Below are positions 52,599 to 59,155 of a stretch of 64,000 bases of DNA, in pieces. Below the pieces are notes generated by a model. That model was not told the origin of the DNA, searched no databases, and was given only the letters and a program-made list of their open reading frames with translations. A program made the translations under genes and the position numbers. The DNA is from a virus. The stretch lies in the IMG/VR virus record IMGVR_UViG_3300043570_002836, positions 1 through 64,000 of that record; one strand, written 5' to 3'. Position 1 is the stretch's first letter. Every line of letters starts with the position of its first letter.

Positions 52599-52755
52599 AA
52601 CATTCTAATTTTTTATCTTTTACATTCCACAAGTCTTTAACCCCTTCCGTCATATGACAATTGTGTTTCTTTTCCATTCTTTTTCCGAACTCCACAATCA
52701 TATCATTATGACGATTACGAATAAAATGGGGACATTCTTTACAAGGTTTTTTCAT
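52582..52755 (-). CDS. Small cysteine/histidine protein, DUF6283-like
   Basis: 57 residues, from ATG 52755. MKKPCKECPHFIRNRHNDMI gives a C-x2-C at 5-8, then KKHNCHMTEGVKDLW with C33-H34, and ECYGSGK at the end. The C-x2-C ... C-H spacing resembles small phage zinc-binding proteins (C-x-x-C-P-F ... C-H). Three bases separate it from the metallophosphoesterase gene. Function unknown. Confidence 0.65.
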   Translation of the reverse strand: MKKPCKECPHFIRNRHNDMIVEFGKRMEKKHNCHMTEGVKDLWNVKDKKLECYGSGK

Positions 52756-52758
52756 AAT

Positions 52759-53427
52759 TTACCCAACAACATTTAACATTTCATCAGTGTGGTGGTCCTT
52801 TTCAATCTCTGAATGGATTGGTTGTTTATTTAGCAACGGAACCAACTCTCTCATCAGGTGGTATGGTCTAAATTCTAAGTGACCATCAATACCAGCATCA
52901 ATTCGTTTTCCTTTACCCAACCTTTTATTGTTAGGTAAGTGACAGTGACCGTGTAAGTGCATTGCACCTTTACGTAAGTTATTCCACGAGTCAATCGGGT
53001 AGTGCATCAATTGAATTTCTATTTTACCGATTTTTAATGTGTTATAGTGTGACACACTTGTAAATAATTCTTGAACCTCATCACGGTTATTTTCAATATG
53101 GTGGTCGTGGTTTCCAAGGATTAAATGTATGTTTTTACATATAACTCTATCTCTGAATTTTTGAATAGATTCAAATCCCCCAAAAGACCAATCACCTAAG
53201 TGTATTAAAATATCATCCTCTTTAACAATACTGTTAATGTTGTTAACAATAGTATCATTCATTAAATCCAAATTTTTGAAATCACGAGTTTCGTTAATTG
53301 GAACTGAACCATCAGGTTTTCTCCAACTAGTAGTCCCACGACAAATGTTCGCATGATTGTAGTGTGTGTCCGATGTTACCCAAACATCAGGAAATTCTCC
53401 TTTTTTATTTGCTATAATTTTAATCAT
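52759..53427 (-). CDS. Calcineurin-like metallophosphoesterase
   Basis: 222 residues. Metal motifs: VWVTSDTHYNHANI (D-x-H), LIHLGDWSFGG (G-D), LILGNHDHHI (G-N-H-D/E), MHYPI and LHGHCH (G-H-x-H). The enzyme should hydrolyse phosphomonoesters or diesters. In a transcript that also has RNA ligase and a cyclic-phosphate-type receiver protein, processing of RNA ends is an attractive but unproven role. Its start overlaps the upstream gene by 4 bases. Confidence 0.88.
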   Translation of the reverse strand: MIKIIANKKGEFPDVWVTSDTHYNHANICRGTTSWRKPDGSVPINETRDFKNLDLMNDTIVNNINSIVKEDDILIHLGDWSFGGFESIQKFRDRVICKNIHLILGNHDHHIENNRDEVQELFTSVSHYNTLKIGKIEIQLMHYPIDSWNNLRKGAMHLHGHCHLPNNKRLGKGKRIDAGIDGHLEFRPYHLMRELVPLLNKQPIHSEIEKDHHTDEMLNVVG

Positions 53428-53912
53428 GTTAATTCTAATTCTCTTTGTTTATACCATTCAGGGACTTCTCTATTTTTCCACACCGCAAACCCTGATTTAG
53501 CTCCTGTGTAATAATTTCTATACGATTCAACAACACTATCTACTTTATACTCATCAGGCATTGCCTTTGGGGGGTTGGTAAATCCTTTGTCAACTATGTT
53601 TGGTTTCATTTTTAAACACCATTCAATAACTTCTTGAGATTTATGTCTCTTACCATAACGATATGTGTATTCATAACATAATTCCAACCCCAACTCACAC
53701 AAATACAAATAGTTAGATAACGATTCTCTCGACCATATCGCACTTGGATGATTTTTGTGAGATAATTTATACGGTATCTCAGATTGTGTTTCAACAACGT
53801 GATGAACACCACATAAAAGTTGTGCGGTCTCAAGTATCATTTTAACTACGTGCTTATCACAATGATATTCCGCACATTTCTTGACATCAAAATCCAATAT
53901 AAAAACGTTCAT
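53424..53912 (-). CDS. Conserved phage protein (HCDKHVVKM family)
   Basis: 162 residues beginning MNVFILDFDVKKCAEYHCDK, then HVVKMILETAQLLCGVHHVV, LSHKNHPSAIWSRESLSNYL and MPDEYKVDSVVESYRNYYTG. The pattern is widespread in T4-like and other phages and is sometimes labelled pyrimidine-dimer DNA glycosylase. The conserved H-C-D-K-H, N-H-P-x-x-x-W and Y-R-N-Y-Y support a DNA- or nucleotide-processing enzyme, but the exact activity is not established from sequence alone. Confidence 0.7.
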   Translation of the reverse strand: MNVFILDFDVKKCAEYHCDKHVVKMILETAQLLCGVHHVVETQSEIPYKLSHKNHPSAIWSRESLSNYLYLCELGLELCYEYTYRYGKRHKSQEVIEWCLKMKPNIVDKGFTNPPKAMPDEYKVDSVVESYRNYYTGAKSGFAVWKNREVPEWYKQRELELT

Positions 53913-53934
53913 GTTGCTAATATAATAAAAATTA

Positions 53935-54405
53935 TTAAACGGTGTGTTCTATTTTTACTCTTACACAAGTTTGGTCCTGACCCTCATTCATTAAGAAGTT
54001 ATTAATATAACCCATAATGTTTGCTGACCCGATTGGGTTTGCTGAGTGAACAACAACTTCAGGAAATCTGACAGGTGTTTGTTTTTTATCAAATCTACTC
54101 ATTGTTAAACGTTTTGGGTATTTATCGTAGAATTCGTTAACCATCCATTTAGCAACATCGTATCCTGTTTTTTCTTCGATGTTATCGTAATTTAATTTGT
54201 AATTTTTAGATACGTTATTGAAGTACTCCTGCATTGCGGTATCACCTAAATCGTGGTCTAATGAAATTAATGAAATGTTAGTCATACCAACTTTATTCAC
54301 CAAGTTAACAAACTCGTGAAAATTTCTTACTACTAACCAATCTTTATCGACAGGTGTACGGACATCGTCTAGGTAAATCCTCACCTTATTTAAATTTTCT
54401 CCCAT
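53935..54405 (-). CDS. Cyclic-phosphate-processing receiver-like (cREC) protein
   Basis: 156 residues: RIYLDDVRTPVDKDWLVVRN, FHEFVNLV, ISLISLDHDLGD, TGYDVAKWMVNEFY and PEVVVHSANPIGSANIMGYI. This is the receiver-like domain with LDD, SLDHDLG and HSANP motifs that comparative genomics has linked to RNA repair with ligases and phosphatases (predicted handling of 2',3'-cyclic phosphate ends). Two bases or fewer do not separate it from others, but it lies in the same - strand series as RNA ligase and metallophosphoesterase. Catalytic role is predicted, not shown. Confidence 0.7.
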   Translation of the reverse strand: MGENLNKVRIYLDDVRTPVDKDWLVVRNFHEFVNLVNKVGMTNISLISLDHDLGDTAMQEYFNNVSKNYKLNYDNIEEKTGYDVAKWMVNEFYDKYPKRLTMSRFDKKQTPVRFPEVVVHSANPIGSANIMGYINNFLMNEGQDQTCVRVKIEHTV

Positions 54406-54439
54406 ATTAAATTTTTATATTGTTTTTCTTTTTGTCTTA

Positions 54440-54805
54440 TTATTTAGAATTTTTATTTAATTTAATTAAAGTGAATAATTGAACAATAACGATTAAAATG
54501 ATGTTTAAGATAAAAAGTGGGATTCCTATTACAAAGATAATAAGATTAGTAGTTTGATAATCATAACCATAATCGTCCCCGATGTAGTTGATTAAATCAC
54601 AACACCAAGTGAATACATTTAAGTTATATTCTGGTTTAAGGTCAGATAGGATACTGAAAAACTCAAAATAAGAGTTATAAACTTCGTGATTTTTTAAGTA
54701 ATAAGGGTTTGCAACAGATAAATCGTTACCTAATAAAACAAATAATAAATAAAATACAATCCAAAATGTGATTGATAAAAAGTAAAGTGTCTTAACAGTT
54801 CTCAT
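54440..54805 (-). CDS. Small membrane protein with two transmembrane segments
   Basis: 121 residues. Hydrophobic segments at about 8-28 (LYFLSITFWIVFYLLFVLLG) and 90-112 (IIFVIGIPLFILNIILIVIV), with a polar, tyrosine-rich loop between (YLKNHEVYNSYFEFFSILSD) holding a C-C pair. The two-helix layout could fit a holin or a membrane-modifying protein. A host-type -7 box TATATTTG precedes it, so early expression is likely, which argues against a late holin. Confidence 0.6.
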   Translation of the reverse strand: MRTVKTLYFLSITFWIVFYLLFVLLGNDLSVANPYYLKNHEVYNSYFEFFSILSDLKPEYNLNVFTWCCDLINYIGDDYGYDYQTTNLIIFVIGIPLFILNIILIVIVQLFTLIKLNKNSK

Positions 54806-54826
54806 AGTTCCAAAGTTTAGTTAAGA

Positions 54827-54834
54827 CAAATATA
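54827..54834 (-). promoter_or_regulatory. Host-type promoter -7 box
   Basis: Minus-strand TATATTTG, 21 bases before the ATG at 54805; followed by TCTTAACT. The -33 TTG is not clear. Confidence 0.5.
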
Positions 54835-54849
54835 CTAAAATTTTACATA

Positions 54850-55986
54850 TTACGCATAATCGCTTTGATTTAATTCAATATTAATTTTTGGTTTGTTATT
54901 CAACCCATCATCAGGGTGTTCAAGATAACCTAATTGTCGAATAGATAAATAATACCCAACATTATTGTCATTTTTAATTTTCCATATCTTTTCAGGGTAA
55001 GATAGACCTTCTAATTCTTTGGGTGTGGTTTTAATATCGTCAATTTTTTTAAAATCATAAATATCCGTAACATAAAATTTATCACCAACTTTTTTATAAG
55101 AAAAACGGCCTAAAGTGGTTGCGACCATAAATTTAGGGTTAGCAAATAAAGTATTCAAAATCATATCACTCGATTTAGTACCTCCAGGTCCAAACCATTC
55201 TTTTTCGATACCACCACCATAATCAACATACTCAACACTACCATAAGTTGTTTTACCTGTTCGTTTAATAGCATTATTAATAGTACTCATAATTATGGTT
55301 TTTTGAGGTCCTGTAAAATCATCAGTGGATAAATCACGAGCAAAAAATAATTCAGCAACATTAGGGAATAACTTTCTAAAATATGATTTAAGACCTTTTT
55401 TGATAGGACTAAATGCGGGAAATAAAGGGCTTGATAAAACGGCTAAAATATTCGCCCAAGAAGACCAAGAGGGTCCAGAATTTTTTGATTTTAATTCGTT
55501 AATATAGTCAGTTTTAAATTTGGCGTAAGACGATTTTGTAATGTTATCCATAACACCCGTTTTATTAGTTGGGATTATGGAATTATTATACCAACCTTTA
55601 TGGGTTTTATTCATCCATAATTGAAATCCTTTTAAAAAGTCAACATTTTTTTTCGACTTATTATTAGTCGTATCTTTTGTTTTTAATTTATCAATATAGT
55701 CTTTAATTTTGCCGTGTAATATTGTAATTGCTTTAGGATTATTAGTTAAATCAACCCATTTTACCCCATTTTTATTTTTTGCAAACCAAACACCTTTTAA
55801 TAATTTATAATCATAGGTTTTGTCAAAATTAGTATAAACACCATCATTAATATTTTTAAGATATTTATCATAAAAACTTTGATTATCGTTTTTAAAATAA
55901 TTTGAAGATGGTGATAGTTGTTCAGATAAAATATTTTTGACTAATGTTAATAATTGATTCTCGTTTAGACGTATTATTTTTTTCAT
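54850..55986 (-). CDS. Hypothetical protein with capsid-leader-like N-terminus
   Basis: 378 residues. Leader: KKIIRLNENQLLTLVKNILS then E-Q, ending in L-S-E. The mature part is basic and aromatic (YDKYLKNINDGVYTNFDKTY, LKGFQLWMNKTHKGWYNNSI), with a hydrophobic middle (SWANILAVLSSPLFPAFSPI) and beta segments later (FMVATTLGRFSYKKVGDKFY). The late-type motif lies 14 bases upstream. A protein carried in the capsid is inferred; function unknown. Confidence 0.65.
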   Translation of the reverse strand: MKKIIRLNENQLLTLVKNILSEQLSPSSNYFKNDNQSFYDKYLKNINDGVYTNFDKTYDYKLLKGVWFAKNKNGVKWVDLTNNPKAITILHGKIKDYIDKLKTKDTTNNKSKKNVDFLKGFQLWMNKTHKGWYNNSIIPTNKTGVMDNITKSSYAKFKTDYINELKSKNSGPSWSSWANILAVLSSPLFPAFSPIKKGLKSYFRKLFPNVAELFFARDLSTDDFTGPQKTIIMSTINNAIKRTGKTTYGSVEYVDYGGGIEKEWFGPGGTKSSDMILNTLFANPKFMVATTLGRFSYKKVGDKFYVTDIYDFKKIDDIKTTPKELEGLSYPEKIWKIKNDNNVGYYLSIRQLGYLEHPDDGLNNKPKINIELNQSDYA

Positions 55987-56000
55987 AAAAATTTCTTTAT

Positions 56001-56008
56001 TATAAATA
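56001..56008 (-). promoter_or_regulatory. Putative late promoter TATTTATA
   Basis: Minus-strand TGTATTTATAATAAAG, 14 bases upstream of the ATG at 55986. Confidence 0.5.
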
Positions 56009-56047
56009 CATTTTAAATGAAAAAAAAGCGTAAGGAATAGAATAAAG

Positions 56048-56154
56048 TTATTAATACAGGTTTCGAACCTGTGAGTCCCCGTGTATAGGTATCATACATA
56101 CCACATTCCCAGACTTTATGTATGCTCAACCATAAGCCACTCGGTCAATTAATG
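56048..56154 (-). tRNA. tRNA-like element, anticodon not assignable
   Basis: Perfect T-arm ACAGG-TTCGAAA-CCTGT, acceptor CATTAAT/ATTAATA (one C-A mismatch), D-arm GACC ... GGTT with GAGTGG in the loop. Between D- and T-arms about 55 bases form a 7-8 bp helix CATACAT/ATGTATG with an 18-base loop or, alternatively, GGTAT-GTATG-ATACC, instead of a normal anticodon arm. It could be a tRNA with an insertion or a different tRNA-like RNA. Confidence 0.4.
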
Positions 56155-56368
56155 AACCTCCCCTGAGATTACGGAGAGTAGATATTCTCAGTTTTTCTTA
56201 TACAAAACCCAACGCGTCTTACCGCTTAAAAATCAACCATTACGTCGGAGTGAGGATGGTGTTCCACACTATTAACCCAACGACCCCCTTTACAAATCCT
56301 AATGAGGTATCAGATATATCATTGTTTAAGTAACGATACCAAATCTACTGAGTTTCTCGAACTCATTG
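56155..56368 (-). other. Gene-free, hairpin-rich spacer
   Basis: No ORF or canonical tRNA. Minus-strand pairings include GAGTT-CGAGA-AACTC just after tRNA-Ala, GTGT-GGA-ACAC, and CTGAGA ... TCTCAG around 56165-56195. A piece reading AAGCGGTAAGACGCG looks like a tRNA D-arm but lacks the rest of a tRNA. It may be a structured RNA joined to the tRNA-like element downstream. Confidence 0.35.
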
Positions 56369-56443
56369 TGGAGACAGTGGGAATCAAACCCACCCCACGG
56401 TGAATGCAAATCACCATCGCCAAGTCTTGGAACATTTGCCCCC
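56369..56443 (-). tRNA. tRNA-Ala(TGC)
   Basis: Acceptor GGGGGCA/TGTCTCC with the alanine identity pair G3-U70; anticodon arm GGTGA-TTTGCAT-TCACC; T-arm GTGGG-TTTGATT-CCCAC. The D-arm is unusual (CCAA ... TTGG, no GG). CCA not encoded. Confidence 0.85.
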
Positions 56444-56453
56444 ATTTTATTTG

Positions 56454-56526
56454 AGCGGGTGGAGGTAATCGAAACCTCGTCCTTAGATTGGAAGTCTAAT
56501 ATAATAAGCCACTATACGACACCCGC
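56454..56526 (-). tRNA. tRNA-Gly(TCC)
   Basis: Acceptor GCGGGTG/CACCCGC, anticodon arm TTAGA-CTTCCAA-TCTAA, discriminator U as in bacterial tRNA-Gly. CCA not encoded. Confidence 0.92.
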
Positions 56527-56612
56527 AAATTTGGGTAGAATCAGACGCGTTCTGTCTACCGAGACCTCATCGTTAATGAATTACTTCATCAGAGCGTACT
56601 GAGACACTATTG

Positions 56613-56692
56613 TGAACCTGGAGGGAGTCGAACCCTCAACCATATGGACTTCGGCTTAAACGAAGCGTGTTTACCAATTTCACCACAGGTCC
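56613..56692 (-). tRNA. tRNA-Leu(TAA)
   Basis: Acceptor GGACCTG/CAGGTTC, anticodon arm CTTCG-TTTAAGC-CGAAG, extended variable arm, T-arm GAGGG-TTCGACT-CCCTC. Confidence 0.9.
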
Positions 56693-56698
56693 ATTTTG

Positions 56699-56771
56699 TA
56701 GTCCTATCAGGATTCGAACCTGAATCAAAGAGGTAGAAGCTCTTTATGTTAATCCCTTACACCATAGAACC
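56699..56771 (-). tRNA. tRNA-Arg(TCT)
   Basis: Acceptor GGTTCTA/TAGGACT, anticodon arm AAGAG-CTTCTAC-CTCTT, T-arm TCAGG-TTCGAAT-CCTGA. Serves AGA, a common codon in this AT-rich genome. Confidence 0.92.
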
Positions 56772-56780
56772 AAATTGTTG

Positions 56781-56852
56781 AGGGCTGGGGGAATTTCGAA
56801 ATCCCGACCTTTCGATTAACAGTCGAAGGCTCTTCCTCTGAGCTACCAACCC
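56781..56852 (-). tRNA. tRNA-Asn(GTT)
   Basis: Acceptor GGGTTGG/CCAGCCC, D-arm TAGCTCAGAGGAAGAGC, anticodon arm TTCGA-CTGTTAA-TCGAA. Confidence 0.9.
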
Positions 56853-56866
56853 TTATATTTGTTTTG

Positions 56867-56939
56867 AGGTCTCTAACGGATTCGAACCGTTATCCCTGGG
56901 TTACAAAGCCAGAATAATAAGCCATTATACTAAGAGACC
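56867..56939 (-). tRNA. tRNA-Thr(TGT)
   Basis: Acceptor GGTCTCT/AGAGACC, anticodon arm CTGGC-TTTGTAA-CCCAG (one C-C mismatch next to the loop), T-arm AACGG-TTCGAAT-CCGTT. Confidence 0.88.
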
Positions 56940-57158
56940 AATTTGTGATTACTCCTTGGGTGTTTCATCACATTTACGTGAATGGAGTGGCCAAACTCAC
57001 TAACAACACGGACATTAGTTTTTAACAAAATAACTATCGTCAAAAATCGTCAGTTTTTATCAACCAAAACTGAATAAACGGACTGTCGTATTTGTTAACA
57101 CTATTTAAGTGCGTGTTACCTACGTTCACAATCAGAACCCTACTTGTTTACACTCCCG
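56940..57158 (-). other. Gene-free spacer between tRNA-Asp and tRNA-Thr
   Basis: No ORF or tRNA fits. Pairings seen: CAGTTTT ... AAAACTG (7 bp, around 57052-57073), GTGAT ... ATCAC near 56945-56970, and AACAC ... GTGTT near 57099-57117. Possibly a small RNA or processed leader of tRNA-Thr; unsupported beyond that. Confidence 0.35.
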
Positions 57159-57230
57159 CGGTCTATGAGAGAATCGAACTCTCAGCACATCCGTGACAGG
57201 GATGTATGTTAACCATTACACTAATAGACC
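57159..57230 (-). tRNA. tRNA-Asp(GTC)
   Basis: Acceptor GGTCTAT/ATAGACC, discriminator G, anticodon arm CATCC-CTGTCAC-GGATG, T-arm GAGAG-TTCGATT-CTCTC. Confidence 0.93.
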
Positions 57231-57236
57231 TTTAGT

Positions 57237-57305
57237 AGCGGATTCAGGACTCGAACCTGGCCTCGGGGTTATGAGCCCCACGTGCTACCATTTACACTAA
57301 ACCGC
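57237..57305 (-). tRNA. tRNA-Met(CAT), initiator-like anticodon stem
   Basis: Acceptor GCGGTTT/AATCCGC (one T-T mismatch), anticodon arm TGGGG-CTCATAA-CCCCG. The three G-C pairs next to the loop are typical of initiator tRNA, but the first acceptor pair is G-C, whereas initiators are mismatched there. Confidence 0.85.
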
Positions 57306-57312
57306 GATGTGT

Positions 57313-57382
57313 ATTCCCACGGAGAATCGAACTCCGATTTTATGGATGAAAACCATAGGTCCTAACCGTTAGACGATGGGAA
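57313..57382 (-). tRNA. tRNA-Glu(TTC)
   Basis: Acceptor TTCCCAT/GTGGGAA, D-arm GTCTAACGGTTAGGAC, anticodon arm TATGG-TTTTCAT-CCATA, T-arm CGGAG-TTCGATT-CTCCG. Confidence 0.9.
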
Positions 57383-57397
57383 CGTTTAATTGTCTTA

Positions 57398-57428
57398 CAA
57401 ATCTAAGTATTTACTTTTGATTATACAA
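57398..57428 (-). promoter_or_regulatory. Host-type promoter within the tRNA array
   Basis: Minus strand: TTG (57428-57426), 20 bases, TAGATTTG (57405-57398), then TAAGACAA. It lies 16 bases upstream of tRNA-Glu. Confidence 0.75.
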
Positions 57429-57450
57429 GACCTTTTTAATTTTTTTTCTG

Positions 57451-57524
57451 TGGTCCAGATAGGATTCGAACCTATGACCTTCGCTTTATGAGAGCGCCGC
57501 TCTAACCACCTGAGCTACAGAACC
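57451..57524 (-). tRNA. tRNA-Met or tRNA-Ile2 (CAT)
   Basis: Acceptor GGTTCTG/CTGGACC (one mismatch), D-arm TAGCTCAGGTGGTTAGAGC, anticodon arm CGCT-CTCATAA-AGCG, T-arm ATAGG-TTCGAAT-CCTAT. Elongator-like; lysidine modification to read AUA cannot be judged. Confidence 0.85.
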
Positions 57525-57529
57525 TTATG

Positions 57530-57602
57530 TACCCCCAACAGGATTCGAACCTGTAAAAAATAGTTCCTAAAACTATCGTGTCTACCTTTCCACCATAGGG
57601 GC
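57530..57602 (-). tRNA. tRNA-Leu(TAG) with short variable loop
   Basis: Acceptor GCCCCTA/TGGGGGT, anticodon arm ATAGT-TTTAGGA-ACTAT, T-arm ACAGG-TTCGAAT-CCTGT. Only about five T residues lie between anticodon arm and T-arm, although bacterial tRNA-Leu has a long variable arm. Confidence 0.8.
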
Positions 57603-57652
57603 GTTTACTTCTATTCCAATACGTCAATGAACTCTTGTTCTGTTTTGTCTGA

Positions 57653-57683
57653 CAAATCTAATACTTTTATTTTGATTTGCCAA
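57653..57683 (-). promoter_or_regulatory. Host-type promoter of the downstream tRNA run
   Basis: Minus strand: TTTG with TTG at 57683-57681, 20 bases, TAGATTTG (57660-57653), then TCAGACA. It reads into tRNA-Leu(TAG) and the tRNAs beyond. Confidence 0.75.
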
Positions 57684-57693
57684 ACTTAGGTCA

Positions 57694-57728
57694 TAAAAAA
57701 AACCCCTCTCTTTTGGAGAAGGGTTTCA
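57694..57728 (-). terminator. Terminator
   Basis: Minus strand AAACCCTTCTC - CAAAA - GAGAGGGGTTTTTTTT, downstream of the methyltransferase gene and just before the next tRNA promoter. The stretch 57729-57892 between it and the gene has no supported feature. Confidence 0.85.
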
Positions 57729-57892
57729 TTTAAATTTTATCTTAATGAATTAACACACCTACTCCGATACACAAGGATTGTCCCCCTCCGTTCTCGCATT
57801 TAAAAGTATGTTATTCAAATTTTGCATTACTATGTCGTTTTTTATTAAATATATTGTACTTCTTGAAAAGTTCAATAGTTTATGAAAAAAAA

Positions 57893-58450
57893 TTATTTTT
57901 TTATGAATACGTATATAGTATTTGTACCATAATTAGTTGATGAGGTAAACCCATCTTTAAAATATTCTTTATTTGTCCAAGATTCTTTGAATGATTTTCT
58001 AGAGATAACTAAACAATCTGTAGGTATCATATTATAAATTTCGGCATCAATATTATTGGGGAATAACGTATTATCCATGTAGATTACTGTGGCATCAGAA
58101 ATATCACAATTTAAAATATTGTCATTAATAAATGAAATATTATCATTTTTGATATTATGAGTTTCCATTAACTTTAATGATGTTTCGTATCGTTCACGAC
58201 TATACTCAATACCACAAGATTTTTTGGGGTTATATTCCACCCCAATATGGATTACTATTTTCCCAATACCTGAACCTAAGTCATAAAATACCGTATCATC
58301 ATTAAAATGTGTTTTGTATTTGTTAACTATTTCGTTAATTGAATCGTAACCTGTTTCTCCATAACCTTCTGACCCGACAATATTAACATCAAATTCTGTT
58401 TTATTGTGGATGTTATATGAATTAAAATTATATAATGTTTCTATCGACAT
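57893..58450 (-). CDS. SAM-dependent methyltransferase, DOT1/class I type
   Basis: Start at ATG 58450 (MSIETLYNFNSYNIHNKTEF); longer frames run into tRNA-Tyr. 185 residues. Motif I is VFYDLGSGIGKIVIHIGVEY, preceded by GYGETGYDSINEIVNKY, then CGIEYSRERYETSLKL (acidic residue binding the ribose), and motif IV DATVIYMDNTLFP with D-N. The E-T-x-x-x-S-I-x-x-I and D-L-G-S-G-x-G pattern resembles DOT1-like and ribosomal-protein methyltransferases. Target unknown. It lies 14 bases behind tRNA-Tyr, so both may be cut from one transcript. Confidence 0.8.
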   Translation of the reverse strand: MSIETLYNFNSYNIHNKTEFDVNIVGSEGYGETGYDSINEIVNKYKTHFNDDTVFYDLGSGIGKIVIHIGVEYNPKKSCGIEYSRERYETSLKLMETHNIKNDNISFINDNILNCDISDATVIYMDNTLFPNNIDAEIYNMIPTDCLVISRKSFKESWTNKEYFKDGFTSSTNYGTNTIYVFIKK

Positions 58451-58464
58451 ATTGGTAAATTTTG

Positions 58465-58545
58465 TGGGAGTGGAGGGATTCGAACCCCCACGCAATAAAG
58501 ACCTGATTTACAGTCAGGCGAGCCAGCCAGTTGCTCAACACTCCC
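58465..58545 (-). tRNA. tRNA-Tyr(GTA), copy 1
   Basis: Acceptor GGGAGTG/CACTCCC, anticodon arm CCTGA-CTGTAAA-TCAGG, long variable arm, T-arm GGGGG-TTCGAAT-CCCTC. Differs from copy 2 (59156) at one base in the D region. Confidence 0.93.
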
Positions 58546-58584
58546 AAGTTAGGAAAGAGGAAGATGGTTTGTACGTCTTTTATT

Positions 58585-59079
58585 TTAGACCTCCAAATTT
58601 TTATTAAATAAGACATCACCTTCTTTCATATATTCTTTTTTCACTTTTTCAATCAAGGATTTCAAAGCGGAGTTACCTTGTGTTGTTTTTTTAAGGTCTT
58701 CAAGTTTAGGACTACCTTTAAAACTAATCTTAGTATAAGACGTTCCGTTTTCTTTACCCCATACAATGTTAGTTAAACACAACTTGTCAATTTTCTTTTG
58801 CTCCTTTTCTTTTTCTTTCTCGAATAGAATATCATCAATAACTGAATCAAGTGTTCGTGAATAACCAAACTCTTTTGGTAAAGTTTTACAGAAGTTATAA
58901 ACCTCATCTAAAACTTTAGACATACCTTCATTTAAAGGTTGGATATTTGTATTACCACCGTGTCCGTCATTTTGAGCGTATGCCGTTTTTTTACCGTTTA
59001 TAAAAACATCAGCCATGAAACAAGTAGTTTCTTCGCTAAACATTTTGTTAATCTTTACATTTTTAAGTTCTATTTTCAT
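58585..59079 (-). CDS. Hypothetical protein within the tRNA array
   Basis: 164 residues: KIELKNVKINKMFSEETTCF, MADVFINGKKTAYAQNDGHG, then NTNIQPL and a charged helix (LFEKEKEKEQKKIDKLCLTN). An alpha/beta fold of the type found alone in many phages; no named family recognised. It has a strong host-type promoter (59100-59130) and lies between the two tRNA-Tyr copies. Confidence 0.65.
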   Translation of the reverse strand: MKIELKNVKINKMFSEETTCFMADVFINGKKTAYAQNDGHGGNTNIQPLNEGMSKVLDEVYNFCKTLPKEFGYSRTLDSVIDDILFEKEKEKEQKKIDKLCLTNIVWGKENGTSYTKISFKGSPKLEDLKKTTQGNSALKSLIEKVKKEYMKEGDVLFNKNLEV

Positions 59080-59099
59080 ATTGTTTTTTTTTTGTCTTA

Positions 59100-59130
59100 C
59101 AAATCTACAATTTTAATTTAGTTCTCACAA
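59100..59130 (-). promoter_or_regulatory. Host-type promoter
   Basis: Minus strand: TTG (59130-59128), 20 bases, TAGATTTG (59107-59100), then TAAGACAAA. Drives the gene starting at 59079 and probably tRNA-Tyr copy 1. Confidence 0.75.
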
Positions 59131-59155
59131 TAGTTTTTTTATTTTTTTTTTTAAG

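Noticed and set aside
58451-58495. Longer N-terminus of the methyltransferase
   Set aside because: It would be encoded by part of tRNA-Tyr; the ATG at 58450 starts a natural protein.
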